From Agrobacterium rosae (GTDB lineage: Bacteria; Pseudomonadota; Alphaproteobacteria; Rhizobiales; Rhizobiaceae), in the NCBI RefSeq assembly GCF_002915175.1, contig NZ_NXEJ01000012.1, forward strand, positions 1 to 64,000: DNA of 64,000 nucleotides, given 5' to 3'. A model generated the notes under the pieces. It searched no databases, was not told the origin of the DNA, and saw only the letters and a list, made by a program, of their open reading frames with translations. Position 1 is the stretch's first letter, and each line of letters starts with the position of its first letter. Made by a program: the position numbers and the translations under genes. Shown here piece after piece: positions 34,081 to 46,626 of the stretch.

Positions 34081-34863
34081 TCATTTCGATCCGTTACCGG
34101 ATCCCGTGCGACCCCTGCCGCGCCCGTGCGAAACGTGATCCATGCCGGAACTCTGTCCCACCTGATCCTCCGATCGCTGCGGACGGGCGCGCAGGTTGCC
34201 GGAGAGCGCGCCAAGCGACTCCGGCGTGATCAGGCCCAGGGCCCCCGCGACATGCCACCAGCCGTGATCGGCCTGGCGAACAATGGTGCATTCCGCACTC
34301 ACGCCCATGTGCAGCCCCTCAAGTGAATGGCCGACCGCGATATGCGCGACTTCTTCCGGAAGGCCGACCATCAGACAGACATGCATGCCGAACACCGAAT
34401 GCCGGAATGTCGGCGCACCGGATTGCGCGGGACACTCCGCCCAGCGCTTTCGGTTGGCGGGATCGAATTCGTAGGGCTTGCCGACATCGTGACAGGCCGC
34501 CCCGGCCAGGAGAATGCTCCAGTCGATCTGCGTCTGCGGATAGGCCTGCTCGAATTCCAATGCGATAGCGCGGGTGTAGCGCATCACACCGCGGATATGA
34601 TCGGCCTGCGTTCCCTGAACGAGCACAGGCGCGCCGGGATTGCCTTCTGGCGGGATCTCGGTGATGCGCGAAAAATCGGAACAGCAGAGCGCATAGCTCC
34701 AGGCCTCCACCACCTTGTCCTGCATGTCGATGTCCGGGATGAGCGCGATCTCCGGAAAATCACTGATCACCATTTTCCGTATCGCGTCGGTAATCGGTCG
34801 TCTTGGGGTGGCGTAGTGGTAGGTCATCTCGGTTCCAGTCGCTGTCAACGTCGCTTGGCACAT
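34081..34863 (-). CDS. HD-domain protein, metal-dependent hydrolase-like
   Basis: A 260-aa (or 248-aa, from ATG 34827) HD-superfamily protein. The HD signature is ACHDVGK, with His residues spaced on either side (DHIRGVMRYTRAI before; FRHSVFGMHVC and IAVGHSLEG after) that would complete a metal site. Such domains act as phosphohydrolases or, in a few cases, as hydratases and lyases; which applies here is unknown. The gene starts 6 bases after the MFS 2 stop and ends 72 bases before esterase 2, so it is part of the same operon. The last ~35 residues are low-complexity (Arg/Gly/Ser). Confidence 0.8.
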   Translation of the reverse strand: MCQATLTATGTEMTYHYATPRRPITDAIRKMVISDFPEIALIPDIDMQDKVVEAWSYALCCSDFSRITEIPPEGNPGAPVLVQGTQADHIRGVMRYTRAIALEFEQAYPQTQIDWSILLAGAACHDVGKPYEFDPANRKRWAECPAQSGAPTFRHSVFGMHVCLMVGLPEEVAHIAVGHSLEGLHMGVSAECTIVRQADHGWWHVAGALGLITPESLGALSGNLRARPQRSEDQVGQSSGMDHVSHGRGRGRTGSGNGSK

Positions 34864-34868
34864 CCCCC

Positions 34869-36149
34869 TCAGGATGCAGAGTTGCGGAATTCCGGTTCGA
34901 TCGGCTTGCGGCTGAGGGACAAGGTTGCGATCGCGCCGCAGACCAGCAGCAATGCTGCAATCCGGAAGGCCCAGGTGTAGCCACCGGTCGCCGACACGAC
35001 ATAGCCGGTGATGATTGGCGCGATCAGGCCGAACAGGTTCCCACCCAGCGCGGTGATGGCGATCACGCGGGAAACGTCGCGCGGATTGCGCAGCAGATCG
35101 CTCGCCAGGGTGAAATTCAAACCGGCCCCTGTCGTCGATCCGGTCAGCACCAGGGTCAGCACGGCCAGCAGCTGCCAGAGGTTGTCGACCACGGGCGCAA
35201 GAAGGATCAGCAGCGACAACAGGGCCATGGCGGCCACGAAATAGCGCCGCTTGCCGGCCTGGATCGATGTCGAGGACAGGATCCTGTCACTGGACCAGGC
35301 AATTATTAGGCCAAATACCATCGTCAGCAGATAGGGCGCTGCCGTCAGGTAACCGGTGTTCATGGTCGAGAGTTCGCGCGTTGACTGCAAAAAAGTCGGT
35401 AGCCAGGTGAGGAACAGATAAGCCGTATAGACTAGGCAAGCCTGCGTGAGTACCAGGCCCCAGATGCTCGTCTGTGCCAGCAGATAGCGCAGCGAGGACG
35501 GCGCCGGATAATCCGCAGATGCCACGGCGCTGTCGCCATTGCGCTCAGCGGTTATCTTTTCGCGTTCCGCTGCAGACAGCCAGCGCACCGCCTCGGGCGC
35601 GCCATACCAGTAGATCCACGCGGCGAGCCAGATGAAACCGAGAATGCCGAGCAGGACAAAGGATGTGCGCCAGCCAACCGAGCTGACCAGGGCTGCGGTG
35701 ACGATCGCGCCGATCGCAGGACCTGCCGAGGAGCCGCCATTGAACAGGGTGGTGACCAGACCGCGTTCCTTTTCCGGAAACCAGTCGCGGATGATGCGCC
35801 CGCAGGCCGGAAAGGTCGAAGCCTCGCTGGCGCCCATCACCAGACGGGCTGCCAAAATCGAGATGAACCCTGTTGTCATGGCCGTGACTGCGGTAGCGGC
35901 AGACCAGACGGCGATGCCGCCGCCCACCATGCGCTTGGCCCCGACCTTTTCCACCAGCAGCCCGATGGGAATCAGGCAGACGACATAGGTCCAGAGAAAG
36001 CCGGAAAACAGGTAACCCATCTGGATCGGTGAGAAGCCGAACTCGGCTGCTATCTCCTTGGAGGCAACCGACAGCGCAATCCGGTCCATGTAGTTGATGA
36101 TGACTGCTGTAAAAATCAGCAGCGCGATCCAGTAGCGCCGGTTGTGCAT
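34869..36149 (-). CDS. MFS transporter 2 (ACS-like)
   Basis: A 426-aa major facilitator carrier with 12 hydrophobic segments and the typical IINYMDRIALSVASKEIAAE opening. The start at 36149 follows GGGGGGAG closely; the longer frame to 36308 would add 53 hydrophilic residues and run through the divergent promoter. It is first in the operon with the HD protein, esterase 2 and ceramidase-like genes, and divergent from lysR2. Like MFS 1 it probably imports an organic anion released by the exported hydrolases. Confidence 0.9.
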   Translation of the reverse strand: MHNRRYWIALLIFTAVIINYMDRIALSVASKEIAAEFGFSPIQMGYLFSGFLWTYVVCLIPIGLLVEKVGAKRMVGGGIAVWSAATAVTAMTTGFISILAARLVMGASEASTFPACGRIIRDWFPEKERGLVTTLFNGGSSAGPAIGAIVTAALVSSVGWRTSFVLLGILGFIWLAAWIYWYGAPEAVRWLSAAEREKITAERNGDSAVASADYPAPSSLRYLLAQTSIWGLVLTQACLVYTAYLFLTWLPTFLQSTRELSTMNTGYLTAAPYLLTMVFGLIIAWSSDRILSSTSIQAGKRRYFVAAMALLSLLILLAPVVDNLWQLLAVLTLVLTGSTTGAGLNFTLASDLLRNPRDVSRVIAITALGGNLFGLIAPIITGYVVSATGGYTWAFRIAALLLVCGAIATLSLSRKPIEPEFRNSAS

Positions 36150-36225
36150 GTACTCTCCCCCCTGAACTGCGGCGGAATCTCCCAATTCCGCACTTCGACA
36201 CTGTTGTTTCAGTGGCGCAACTTGT

Positions 36226-36268
36226 CCAATGAGTTCTTTCGGCGATAACGAATAGGAAAATTCAATGA
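36226..36268. promoter_or_regulatory. Shared LysR-site candidate, copy 2
   Basis: Plus strand: CCAATGAGTTCTTTC, then a spacer, then ATAGGAAAATTCAATG. This is the inverted counterpart of 27709-27750. It lies between the divergent MFS 2 and lysR2 starts, about 77 bases from each, the usual place for a LysR target. Confidence 0.6.
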
Positions 36269-36343
36269 GTGGATGGCCAATGGCAGGCGGCCGTGGCACT
36301 TTGGGCATGCAAGCTGACGTGAGCCGATGACAGGGACACAGAC

Positions 36344-37261
36344 ATGAGCCGTTGGTCGATACCGGAACTCGAAGCGTTTTTCTGGACCGCCGAACTGGGC
36401 AGCGTGCAAAAGGCGGCCGACCGTCTGCATGTCACCCAGCCGACCTTGTCGCTGCGGTTAAAGCAACTTGAGACGAAACTGCCGTCGCCGCTATTTGTAC
36501 GCCACGGCAGAGGACTGAAGCTGACGCGCGATGGCCACACCTTTCTCAGCCACGTGAAAATCGTGCTCGATGCCTGCGGCGAGCTGGAGAAATCATCCCA
36601 GGCAACCGATATTGCCGGCAGCCTTCGGATCGGCCTGGCCGAGGGCTTTGCCGTCGCCTGCATGGCCGGCGTGCTGTCGTCGCTGGAGTCCGACTTCCCT
36701 CTGCTGAGGCCGGAATGGACGGTGGCGACCAGTTCCGGACTGGAACAGGCGCTGGCCGACAGTGAACTCGACGTCGCCATCCTGGTGGACCCCATCGGTC
36801 TGCGCGATATCAGGCTGTCGGCCCTGGGGGTCCAGAAAAACAGTTGGGCTGCCGCCGCAAAATTCCGCGGAAAGATCAAGGGCACGCCGGCGGAACTGGC
36901 ACAGCAGACGATCATCACCACCCCACCACCGACGGCAATGTACCGCGCGACGATCGGCTGGTTTGCCGAAGCAAAGGTCACGCCGGACCGGATCTGCCTC
37001 TGCTCCAGTCTGAACGCCGCCATGCAACTCGTGGCATCCGGCTTGGGCTTTGGGGTGTTTCCGACCAAGATGATCCAAGCCTATCCGGCGGCCGGCGCTA
37101 TTTCCATGCTTTCATCGATCCCGCAACTGGTCGATGGCCGCGTATTCGTGGCCGATCGCGCCACCGCAGACCAGTCGCGAACCTACGCGCTTCTCAAAAG
37201 CATCGAGAACGCCACCGACAAGATCGGTTACTTCCGGTCTCAGGAGCGAGGTTCGATATAA
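36344..37261 (+). CDS. LysR-family regulator 2
   Basis: A 305-aa LysR-type regulator with HTH GSVQKAADRLHVTQPTLSLR and an effector domain. It is divergent from the MFS 2-HD-esterase 2-ceramidase operon and likely controls it. It is paralogous to LysR 1 (27711) through most of its length (shared IAGSLRIGLAEGFAV-type core and VASGLGFGV/VASGLGCAV near the end). With the shared upstream motif, the two regulators may cross-regulate both halves of the cluster. Confidence 0.92.
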   Translation: MSRWSIPELEAFFWTAELGSVQKAADRLHVTQPTLSLRLKQLETKLPSPLFVRHGRGLKLTRDGHTFLSHVKIVLDACGELEKSSQATDIAGSLRIGLAEGFAVACMAGVLSSLESDFPLLRPEWTVATSSGLEQALADSELDVAILVDPIGLRDIRLSALGVQKNSWAAAAKFRGKIKGTPAELAQQTIITTPPPTAMYRATIGWFAEAKVTPDRICLCSSLNAAMQLVASGLGFGVFPTKMIQAYPAAGAISMLSSIPQLVDGRVFVADRATADQSRTYALLKSIENATDKIGYFRSQERGSI

Positions 37262-37364
37262 CGAGTTTATTTATCATGGAGCCGATTTTCCGTGAACCTA
37301 AAGCAGGCCACCTCACATCGTGACATGGTCTGCTTCATTGTTGCACGACTCCAGCCAATCGTCT

Positions 37365-38251
37365 TTACACGAGATAGCGCTTGAACCAGGCGATCGTGCG
37401 ATCCCAGGCGAGATTGGCTGCCGCCTCGTCGTAACGCGGCGTTGAATCGTTGTGGAATCCATGATTGACGCCGGGGTAGACGTGGGCCTCGTAGGTCTTT
37501 CCTGCCGCCTTCAGCGCCGTTTCATAGGCAGGCCAGCCATCGGTGATTCCCTTGTCCAGTTCGGCATAATGCAGAGCACTGGCGCCTTGATGCGCTCGAC
37601 GTCTTCCGCCCGAGGCTGACGTCCGTAAAAGGGAACGGCTGCGCCTAGCTCTGGAAAGGCCACGGCCGCGGCATTGGCGACGCCGCCGCCATAGCAAAAT
37701 CCGGTGATCCCGACCTTGCCCGTGGTCAGGTCATGGTGCATCAGAAATTTGATCGCTGCGAAAAAGTCGTTCATCAGCTTTTCGGGGTCAACTTTCTGCT
37801 GCAGTTCGCGGCCTTTCTCATCATTTCCGGGGTAACCGCCGACCGAACTCAGGCCATCCGGCGCCAAGGCGATGAATCCGGCTTTGGCGACGCGGCGCGC
37901 CACGTCTTCGACATAGGGGTTCAAGCCTCTGTTTTCGTGCGCTACCACCACGGCTGGCACCTTGCCGATGGTTTTTGCCGGGCGCACCAGATAGCCGCGG
38001 ACATTGCCGTTCCCCTGAGGAGACGGATAGGTAATGTATTCGGCGTTGATATCCGGATCGGTGAACTCCACCTGCTGCGCCAGCGCATAATCGGGGCTCA
38101 TGGACGCCAGGATCGCCGCGGCGGTCAGGCCACCAATCGCGAATTTGGCCGCGCGGTCCAGAAACTCACGCTTTGTAATCTTACCATGCGCCTAATAATC
38201 GTAAAGTTCGAGAATTTCGGGATGAAAATCCTTGGCGGTGAGACGGGTCAT
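37365..38251 (-). pseudogene. Broken dienelactone hydrolase
   Basis: A dienelactone hydrolase-family gene with two lesions. It starts at ATG 38251 behind AAAGGAGC and reads TRLTAKDFHPEILELYDY, then TAG (38192-38194), then AHGKITKREFLDRAAKFAIG. The main part (from 38101) carries VAHENRGLNPYVEDVARRVA and the nucleophile motif GFCYGGG. Near 37571 a one-base deletion shifts IKAPVL out of frame. The expected [17 protein letters not shown] and the catalytic NHGFHND follow in the neighbouring frame to 37365. The catalytic triad is encoded but cannot be made as one chain. Confidence 0.85.
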
Positions 38252-38261
38252 ATAAAATGCT

Positions 38262-38862
38262 CCTTTGGCACCGGCCGTTCGGCCCAAATTCAGTCATCCA
38301 AGGCAAACATCGGTTAGGTTGTTATCCGCCAATGCTGCGCACTGGTGCAAGCAGATCTATCTGCTACACGCTGCTACAAGTTCGCCGTGTAAGTTGTTTG
38401 CGTCCAATAAATTATACTTGAAGATGCAGGCTGGCGCTTTGCATCGCAATTCGGCGCGTCCACCGCGTGCTGCTGCCTGCCCGGATTTCCCGGCGAATAC
38501 GCCCCCTATGACCGTCGATATGATCGTGGATCGGCGATATCGCCAGCTAATCATTGATAAAACCTATGTCAAAACTGTCAAAATCCTGATTAGACAGGCT
38601 GCTCCTAATCGACACAAATAGGCGTTTGGGAGGAGTTGAGTGGATGTGAGGGGGTTCCGTCGGAGGCAAGAGATTTGCCAAGTCTTTGCGCGATGAGGGT
38701 CGATGTATCCATGGATGCAGCATCGGCGGCCGATGGAACAACGGGTGCGACGATACACGCGCCGCGGTCTCGCATTTGAATATCAACGTAATTCCTTGAC
38801 CGGCTCAAGGTGCCTTTCTTTGGAAACGCGCCACAGCAACGCCATACAAAGGGAGAAACCAC
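38262..38862. other. Intergenic, no supported gene
   Basis: About 600 bases upstream of the next hydrolase with no credible frame. GGGAG just before 38863 is that gene's ribosome binding site. Confidence 0.4.
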
Positions 38863-40143
38863 ATGAAAGCTGCGAGCCTTGCCATCATACTCGGCCTGGT
38901 GCCGCTACCCGCCCTGGCGCAGGCAACCACTGCACCTGCAGCGGTTCCGGCAGATCCGGCGGCAAAATCGGAAAAATTCCGTTCCCAATATATCCGCCTG
39001 AGCGACGACACCGAAGGCTTGCTGTTGGAGCCGTTGATTCCCGCCCCGGATGCGCGCATCGCCTTCGTCTTCTCCCATCCCAATCGCGACAATGCCGATG
39101 CGCCGCCGGAGGATTTCCTGCCGAGCATTTCGCGGGGCATCGCCTATCTGCGCAAACTTCCCGGCATTGAAAAGGTCGTCCTGCTGGCCCATAGCGGCGG
39201 CACCCATATGGGCACGCTCTATGAAAACGTCGCCGAACATGGCCCGGCCGCCTGCCAAGGCCCTGAGAAGATCGTTCCCTGCAACGGTAAGCACATCTCC
39301 GGTCTGGAAAAACCGGATGGCTTCATCCTGCTCGATCCGACACTGGGCGCCGCTCATCAGATGAGTGCGGTCGATCCGGCGGCGGGCGAAAAGGGCCGCG
39401 ACGCAGCGCTCGACATGTTTGCCAGGGAAAACGGTTATGACATCGACGGCAAAAAAGCGACCTATACGCCGGACTTTGCCAAGCGTTTCTATGCCGCGCA
39501 GGCAGCCCGCAACAACCAGATCGTCGATCAGGCGGTCGAACGTCTTAAGTTGATAACGGTGGGCAAGGGCGAATTTTCCAATGACGAGCCCTTTCTGGTC
39601 AAGGGTGTTGGCATCCGCGCGCTTGGCGCGCGGCTCTACCAGCCCGATCTCAGCTTTGCCGCCCATACCAGGCAGCCCCATACTTTGATCCATGCCGATG
39701 GAAGCCGGACGCAGGAGATCGTCAAATCGGTCCGTCCATCGGCCGGCGGCAAGCAGGTGCTCGGCATGTTGAACGAACTCGGAGCCATGAACTACTCGAC
39801 AACGGTTCGCAGCTTCCTGGCCAACTCTGCAATACGGGTAAAACCGGATTTCGCGTTTACTACCGACGACATCGAGGGGATCGACTGGGCCTCCTCCTAC
39901 ACCTCGACGCCATCCAATGCCGAGGGCGTGACGGTCCCGTCGCTGGTTCTGACCATGAGTTGCCACTATCTCGTTGTTCCCGGCGAGGTAATCTATGATC
40001 ATCTCGGCGCAAAAGACAAAACCTATGCCTCCGTCGAAGGCGCCACCCATCTCTTCCAGCCCTGCAAGCCGGAATATGGTGACACGAAAAAACAGGTGTT
40101 CGACTTTGTCAGCGAATGGGTGTCAAAGCCTGGGCGGCTGTGA
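38863..40143 (+). CDS. Exported alpha/beta hydrolase-like protein
   Basis: A 426-aa exported protein (signal peptide: ASLAIILGLVPLPALAQA). An alpha/beta-hydrolase core is suggested by FVFSHPNRDNAD, VVLLAHSGGTHMG with a nucleophile-like Ser111, and the C-terminal ASVEGATHLFQPC histidine. I cannot name a subfamily, and a large insertion lies in the middle (residues 125-300). It is the last intact hydrolase of the cluster and stands alone on the plus strand beyond the broken dienelactone hydrolase. Confidence 0.75.
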   Translation: MKAASLAIILGLVPLPALAQATTAPAAVPADPAAKSEKFRSQYIRLSDDTEGLLLEPLIPAPDARIAFVFSHPNRDNADAPPEDFLPSISRGIAYLRKLPGIEKVVLLAHSGGTHMGTLYENVAEHGPAACQGPEKIVPCNGKHISGLEKPDGFILLDPTLGAAHQMSAVDPAAGEKGRDAALDMFARENGYDIDGKKATYTPDFAKRFYAAQAARNNQIVDQAVERLKLITVGKGEFSNDEPFLVKGVGIRALGARLYQPDLSFAAHTRQPHTLIHADGSRTQEIVKSVRPSAGGKQVLGMLNELGAMNYSTTVRSFLANSAIRVKPDFAFTTDDIEGIDWASSYTSTPSNAEGVTVPSLVLTMSCHYLVVPGEVIYDHLGAKDKTYASVEGATHLFQPCKPEYGDTKKQVFDFVSEWVSKPGRL

Positions 40144-40163
40144 CTGGGTGAACCCCTGACGGC

Positions 40164-40202
40164 GGCGCAGTCGCGTAAGCGGGATAATTACGCGACTGCG
40201 CC
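40164..40202 (+). terminator. Candidate terminator, 15-bp stem
   Basis: A perfect inverted repeat (GGCGCAGTCGCGTAA at 40164-40178 and its complement at 40188-40202) with a 9-base loop, 20 bases past the hydrolase stop. No T run follows, so it could alternatively be a protein-binding palindrome. Confidence 0.6.
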
Positions 40203-40697
40203 GCTCCAGATCGGACGGAACGTTGTGTAAAACTTCTGGACGGGCGGCGAACGAGTGCCGCCAGCCCGTGTCAGGATGCCAAGCCGACGGCAGAGCATCG
40301 GGCTGACGATCGGCCGAAACACTATGTTGGTGTGGAATTGGTGCACGGATCAAATTTCAACATTTTTCATCTATGCGGCAGGGATCGAAACTCGTTTGAT
40401 TGGTCCAGCATGCCGCACAAACATAAACGCCACTCGCCGCCATCACATCGGTAAAATGAAGTTCAAGGTGACAAACTGGGTGGAGTATGAGGCAGGCCTT
40501 CGTCGTTGTGGCAGCATGACCCTTTGGATATCTTTGATAACCTGTTCGGCGGGAGAATTCGGCGGCTCAAATTTTGTCTCATCCTCGCTTCCTTTGATGT
40601 GAGCTACGATGAGGCGAAAGCCCTCTCTTCTCAAATGAATAAATTTTGTATCAGGGGCGTTGATGTCGAACACGCGCGACCATGATGTTGATGCCCT
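40203..40697. other. Intergenic, doubtful small frame
   Basis: About 500 bases. A minus-strand frame 40443-40742 (containing RVFDINAPDTKFIHLRREGF) is mildly protein-like, but its 5' end lies on a hairpin and no family is known. I leave it uncalled. Confidence 0.35.
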
Positions 40698-40727
40698 CCG
40701 CCCAATCTTGTAGAGAAGATTGGGCGG
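40698..40727 (-). terminator. Candidate terminator of chemoreceptor 1
   Basis: A perfect 12-bp stem (CCGCCCAATCTT and complement) with a 6-base loop, about 45 bases past the stop of the minus-strand chemoreceptor gene. Confidence 0.6.
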
Positions 40728-40772
40728 AAGCTGCTTCAACAAGGCCTGTAGACAGGTTTCAGATCAGACTTT

Positions 40773-42680
40773 TTAGAACTCTTCCCAGCTATCGGCCCTT
40801 GCGGCGGTATTGCCACGCACGGCGTTAGAAACGCGTGCGATCAGACGTCTTGCCGGAGACGCCACAGGTAGTGTTACCATTTCTCTGCGAGGACCGGTGG
40901 CTGCATGTGTTGAACCAATCTCGAATCTGGCGATCAGCTGGAATAGTGCCTCCGCTTCCCTGGCGAGAGAATGGCTTGCCGCCGTCGATTCCTCGACCAT
41001 CGCGGCATTCTGCTGAGTGCCCTGGTCCATGGTGTTGACGGCAGTGTTAATTTCCCGCAAGCCGGTCGCCTGTTCCTTCGCGCCTTCGACGATCGCCGTA
41101 ACGTTGGTGCTGACACCCTGCACCTGCGCGACGATCTGTTGCAGAGCTTTGCCCGTTTCCGTCACCAGTTCGACGCCGTTTTTGACCTGTGTACCCGATT
41201 TGCCGATCAGAGCCTTGATCTCTTTCGCAGCCTTCGCGGAGCGCTGTGCAAGTTCGCGAACTTCCTGTGCGACGACGGCAAAGCCTTTGCCCGCCTCGCC
41301 CGCTCTGGCGGCTTCTACGCCGGCATTCAGAGCAAGCAGATTGGTCTGGAAGGCGATCTCATCGATGACACCGATGATGTTGGAAATCTCATTCGACGAC
41401 GTCTCGATCTCGTGCATGGCGGTGACAGCTCTGCTAACCACCTCACCTGAGTGCTCCGCCGAATGACGCGTCTGCTGGACCATTTTGCCGGCCTCTTCGG
41501 CGCGCCTGCTTGAGTCGGTGACCGTCGTCGTTATCTGCTCTAGTGCCGCTGCTGTTTGCTCGACCGATGCTGCCTGCTGTTCCGTCCGTTTCGAAAGATC
41601 GTCGGCCGCCGCGCGGATCTGGTTAGAGCCGGCTGCAATTGCCTGCGCATTCTGGCCAACGCGCCGCATGGCGTCTTCTAGCTTTGCGACGGCGTCATTG
41701 AAGTCGAGGCGGACTTGATCAAGCCGGTCTGCAAAGGTTTCGGTAATCCTGTAGTTCAACTTGCCATCAGAGAGACGGCCAAGCGCACTGCCGATGCTAT
41801 CGACTGCAAACCGAACTTCCGACGCTTCCTGTGCCTGCAACCGTTCGTGGTCAATACGCTCCTGCTCGGAAAGCGAACGGTTTGCTGCCGCTTCCTGTTC
41901 AAGGCGAACCCGATCGCGTGCATTATCTCGGAAAACAGCGACCGTGGACGCCATGGTGCCGATTTCGTCAGAACGTCCTTCGCCATAAATGTTGACGTCG
42001 AGATTACCCTTGGCAAGGGCATCCATTGCGCCAGTAATTGCGTTGACCGGACGGATGACACCGGCAATGACTGTCCAGATCGAAAAAGCGGAAACGGCGG
42101 CTGCCATTACTGTTAGCGCTACCATCAATGTTGTGAGCGTGGTCCTCAGGGAAATGCCCTCAGCCAGATTTTCTTTGGCGACGCGGATTTGCAGATCGAC
42201 GAGCTTGGCGATATCTCCACCTAGAGGATCGATTGCCGGATAGAGTTCTTTGTCTGCGAAGCTGGCGAGCGCAGAAGCATCTTTCGACGTAAGGATACCG
42301 AGAAGTTTCTGGACGTGTATGTCGGCCTTCCGGCGCGCTTCGTCGAAGTGATCAGCAATCTGCTTTTCCTCACTCGTCAGAGCGGTGGCTGTGTAAGCCT
42401 TCCAATGATCGTTCACATCAGCCAGTGCAGACTGAACATTTGCGGTCCCCTCAATCGGGGACAATGCACTGGAGCGAACCTTGTGTACGGTATCGACAAT
42501 GTTGACCGCATAGCGATCAGCAATAATTTTCAAATGCTCCATCGGTTCGACGCGATCAACCACGATGGAATCAGCAATTTTCGCTTCCCTTTCCATTGCG
42601 TAAAAGGAAAAAGCAGCAATCATCACAATTGTAGCGGTGAGCACCGAGATGCAGGCAAGTAGTTTCACACGGATAGTCAT
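40773..42680 (-). CDS. Methyl-accepting chemotaxis protein 1
   Basis: A 635-aa chemoreceptor. TM1 (residues ~7-27) and TM2 (~195-218) bracket a ~165-residue periplasmic four-helix sensor with no named ligand family. HAMP regions follow, then the signalling coiled coil. The conserved hairpin tip is [40 protein letters not shown]. It ends in DSWEEF; the last five residues resemble the pentapeptide tether (NWETF-like) that recruits the methyltransferase CheR. The start at 42680 follows GAGGATGTA. No che genes are nearby, so it signals to an array encoded elsewhere. Confidence 0.95.
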   Translation of the reverse strand: MTIRVKLLACISVLTATIVMIAAFSFYAMEREAKIADSIVVDRVEPMEHLKIIADRYAVNIVDTVHKVRSSALSPIEGTANVQSALADVNDHWKAYTATALTSEEKQIADHFDEARRKADIHVQKLLGILTSKDASALASFADKELYPAIDPLGGDIAKLVDLQIRVAKENLAEGISLRTTLTTLMVALTVMAAAVSAFSIWTVIAGVIRPVNAITGAMDALAKGNLDVNIYGEGRSDEIGTMASTVAVFRDNARDRVRLEQEAAANRSLSEQERIDHERLQAQEASEVRFAVDSIGSALGRLSDGKLNYRITETFADRLDQVRLDFNDAVAKLEDAMRRVGQNAQAIAAGSNQIRAAADDLSKRTEQQAASVEQTAAALEQITTTVTDSSRRAEEAGKMVQQTRHSAEHSGEVVSRAVTAMHEIETSSNEISNIIGVIDEIAFQTNLLALNAGVEAARAGEAGKGFAVVAQEVRELAQRSAKAAKEIKALIGKSGTQVKNGVELVTETGKALQQIVAQVQGVSTNVTAIVEGAKEQATGLREINTAVNTMDQGTQQNAAMVEESTAASHSLAREAEALFQLIARFEIGSTHAATGPRREMVTLPVASPARRLIARVSNAVRGNTAARADSWEEF

Positions 42681-42934
42681 TACATCCTCAACCAGGCAAT
42701 AGAGACGCACGTCTCTCGATAATTCGGCAACTGTTCGGGGCTGTCTGGCAGGATGATGCTTCGCTGAGGATCCCCATCCTCAACTCGCCGCGGATTGGAC
42801 AATCATGGGCGCACCCGTTAAATCTAGGGGCAATCTGTTTATGAATTATAAACAACTGGATAGAATTGCCTAAAAATTAGCCCTCGCGAGTAAAAAGTCA
42901 CCATTCAAGTTCAAGTTGAACCGAAAGATAAGCT

Positions 42935-43441
42935 ATGCGCAGATATGCCGGACTAGCATTATTGGGTTTTAGCATAGCCACGGCGGCCATAGCGGCGGAC
43001 GGATCAAAAACACCAGAGGTGTCGGTCAATCCCAACGAGCCGGCTTGCCTGAAGGTGCCTGCGGCCGATATGGAGCAATTCGTTGGTGCTCCTGCACGTA
43101 TACGGGAGACCAACAACGGCTTTTGTTCTTGGAAAGGCAGCATATCAGGTGCCTATGTAAAGGTCATGTATTTCAAGGGCGAAAGCCTTGGTATCCCCGC
43201 TGGAGCGGAACGGGCTTATTTCGATCAGGGTATCGAAGTCATAAAGGCCGAGAACAAGCCCGGGGAGCTCGTGGAAATCCCTGCGTTAGGCGAAAGTGCC
43301 TGGGGCTTGAAAATCGCCGAAAATCCTACGAATTTCTACTCGGTGTACATGTTCAAGAACAAAGACAGCATCACCATTATGTCCAACGGCGTCGGATACG
43401 ATGCGACCGTCAAGATTGCGCAGCTTGCGGCGCATATGTGA
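42935..43441 (+). CDS. Small exported protein of unknown function
   Basis: A 168-aa protein with a clear signal peptide (RRYAGLALLGFSIATAAIAA). The mature part has two cysteines (ACLKV and FCSWKG), probably one disulfide, and resembles small periplasmic binding-type domains (YVKVMYFKGESLGIPAG, LGESAWGLKIAENPTNFYSV), but no family is recognised. It lies between the two chemoreceptor genes on the opposite strand. A role as a ligand-binding partner is possible but unproven. Confidence 0.75.
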   Translation: MRRYAGLALLGFSIATAAIAADGSKTPEVSVNPNEPACLKVPAADMEQFVGAPARIRETNNGFCSWKGSISGAYVKVMYFKGESLGIPAGAERAYFDQGIEVIKAENKPGELVEIPALGESAWGLKIAENPTNFYSVYMFKNKDSITIMSNGVGYDATVKIAQLAAHM

Positions 43442-43696
43442 TCTCTACCGCGCTGTCGTTCTGCATTTAATCGTAAGATCCCAGTCCCAACACTTTCAAC
43501 AAGATAGCCCTGCATTAATTTGAGATTATGGCTTCGCTTTTTTTCACTTGATGTGAGCTTCCCACCGGGGGAAAGATGGCTGCCTACGGCCAAGCTTCAT
43601 CAGAAATTCCCTATATAGTTATTGCCGAACCGGAAGGCGTCTCGCGCGGAAACCCTTGGCTTTGATCGCCACATTGCGATTGCAAGGAATAGGTAA

Positions 43697-43731
43697 CAGG
43701 TCACCTCCATTCCTCGAAGGGAGGTGACCTG
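43697..43731 (-). terminator. Candidate terminator of chemoreceptor 2
   Basis: A 12-bp perfect stem (CAGGTCACCTCC and complement) with an 11-base loop, about 30 bases past the minus-strand chemoreceptor stop. The T content after it is low. Confidence 0.55.
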
Positions 43732-43758
43732 ATCGAAGTCCGTCAAAGCCGGTTTTTC

Positions 43759-46626
<2,868 letters not shown>

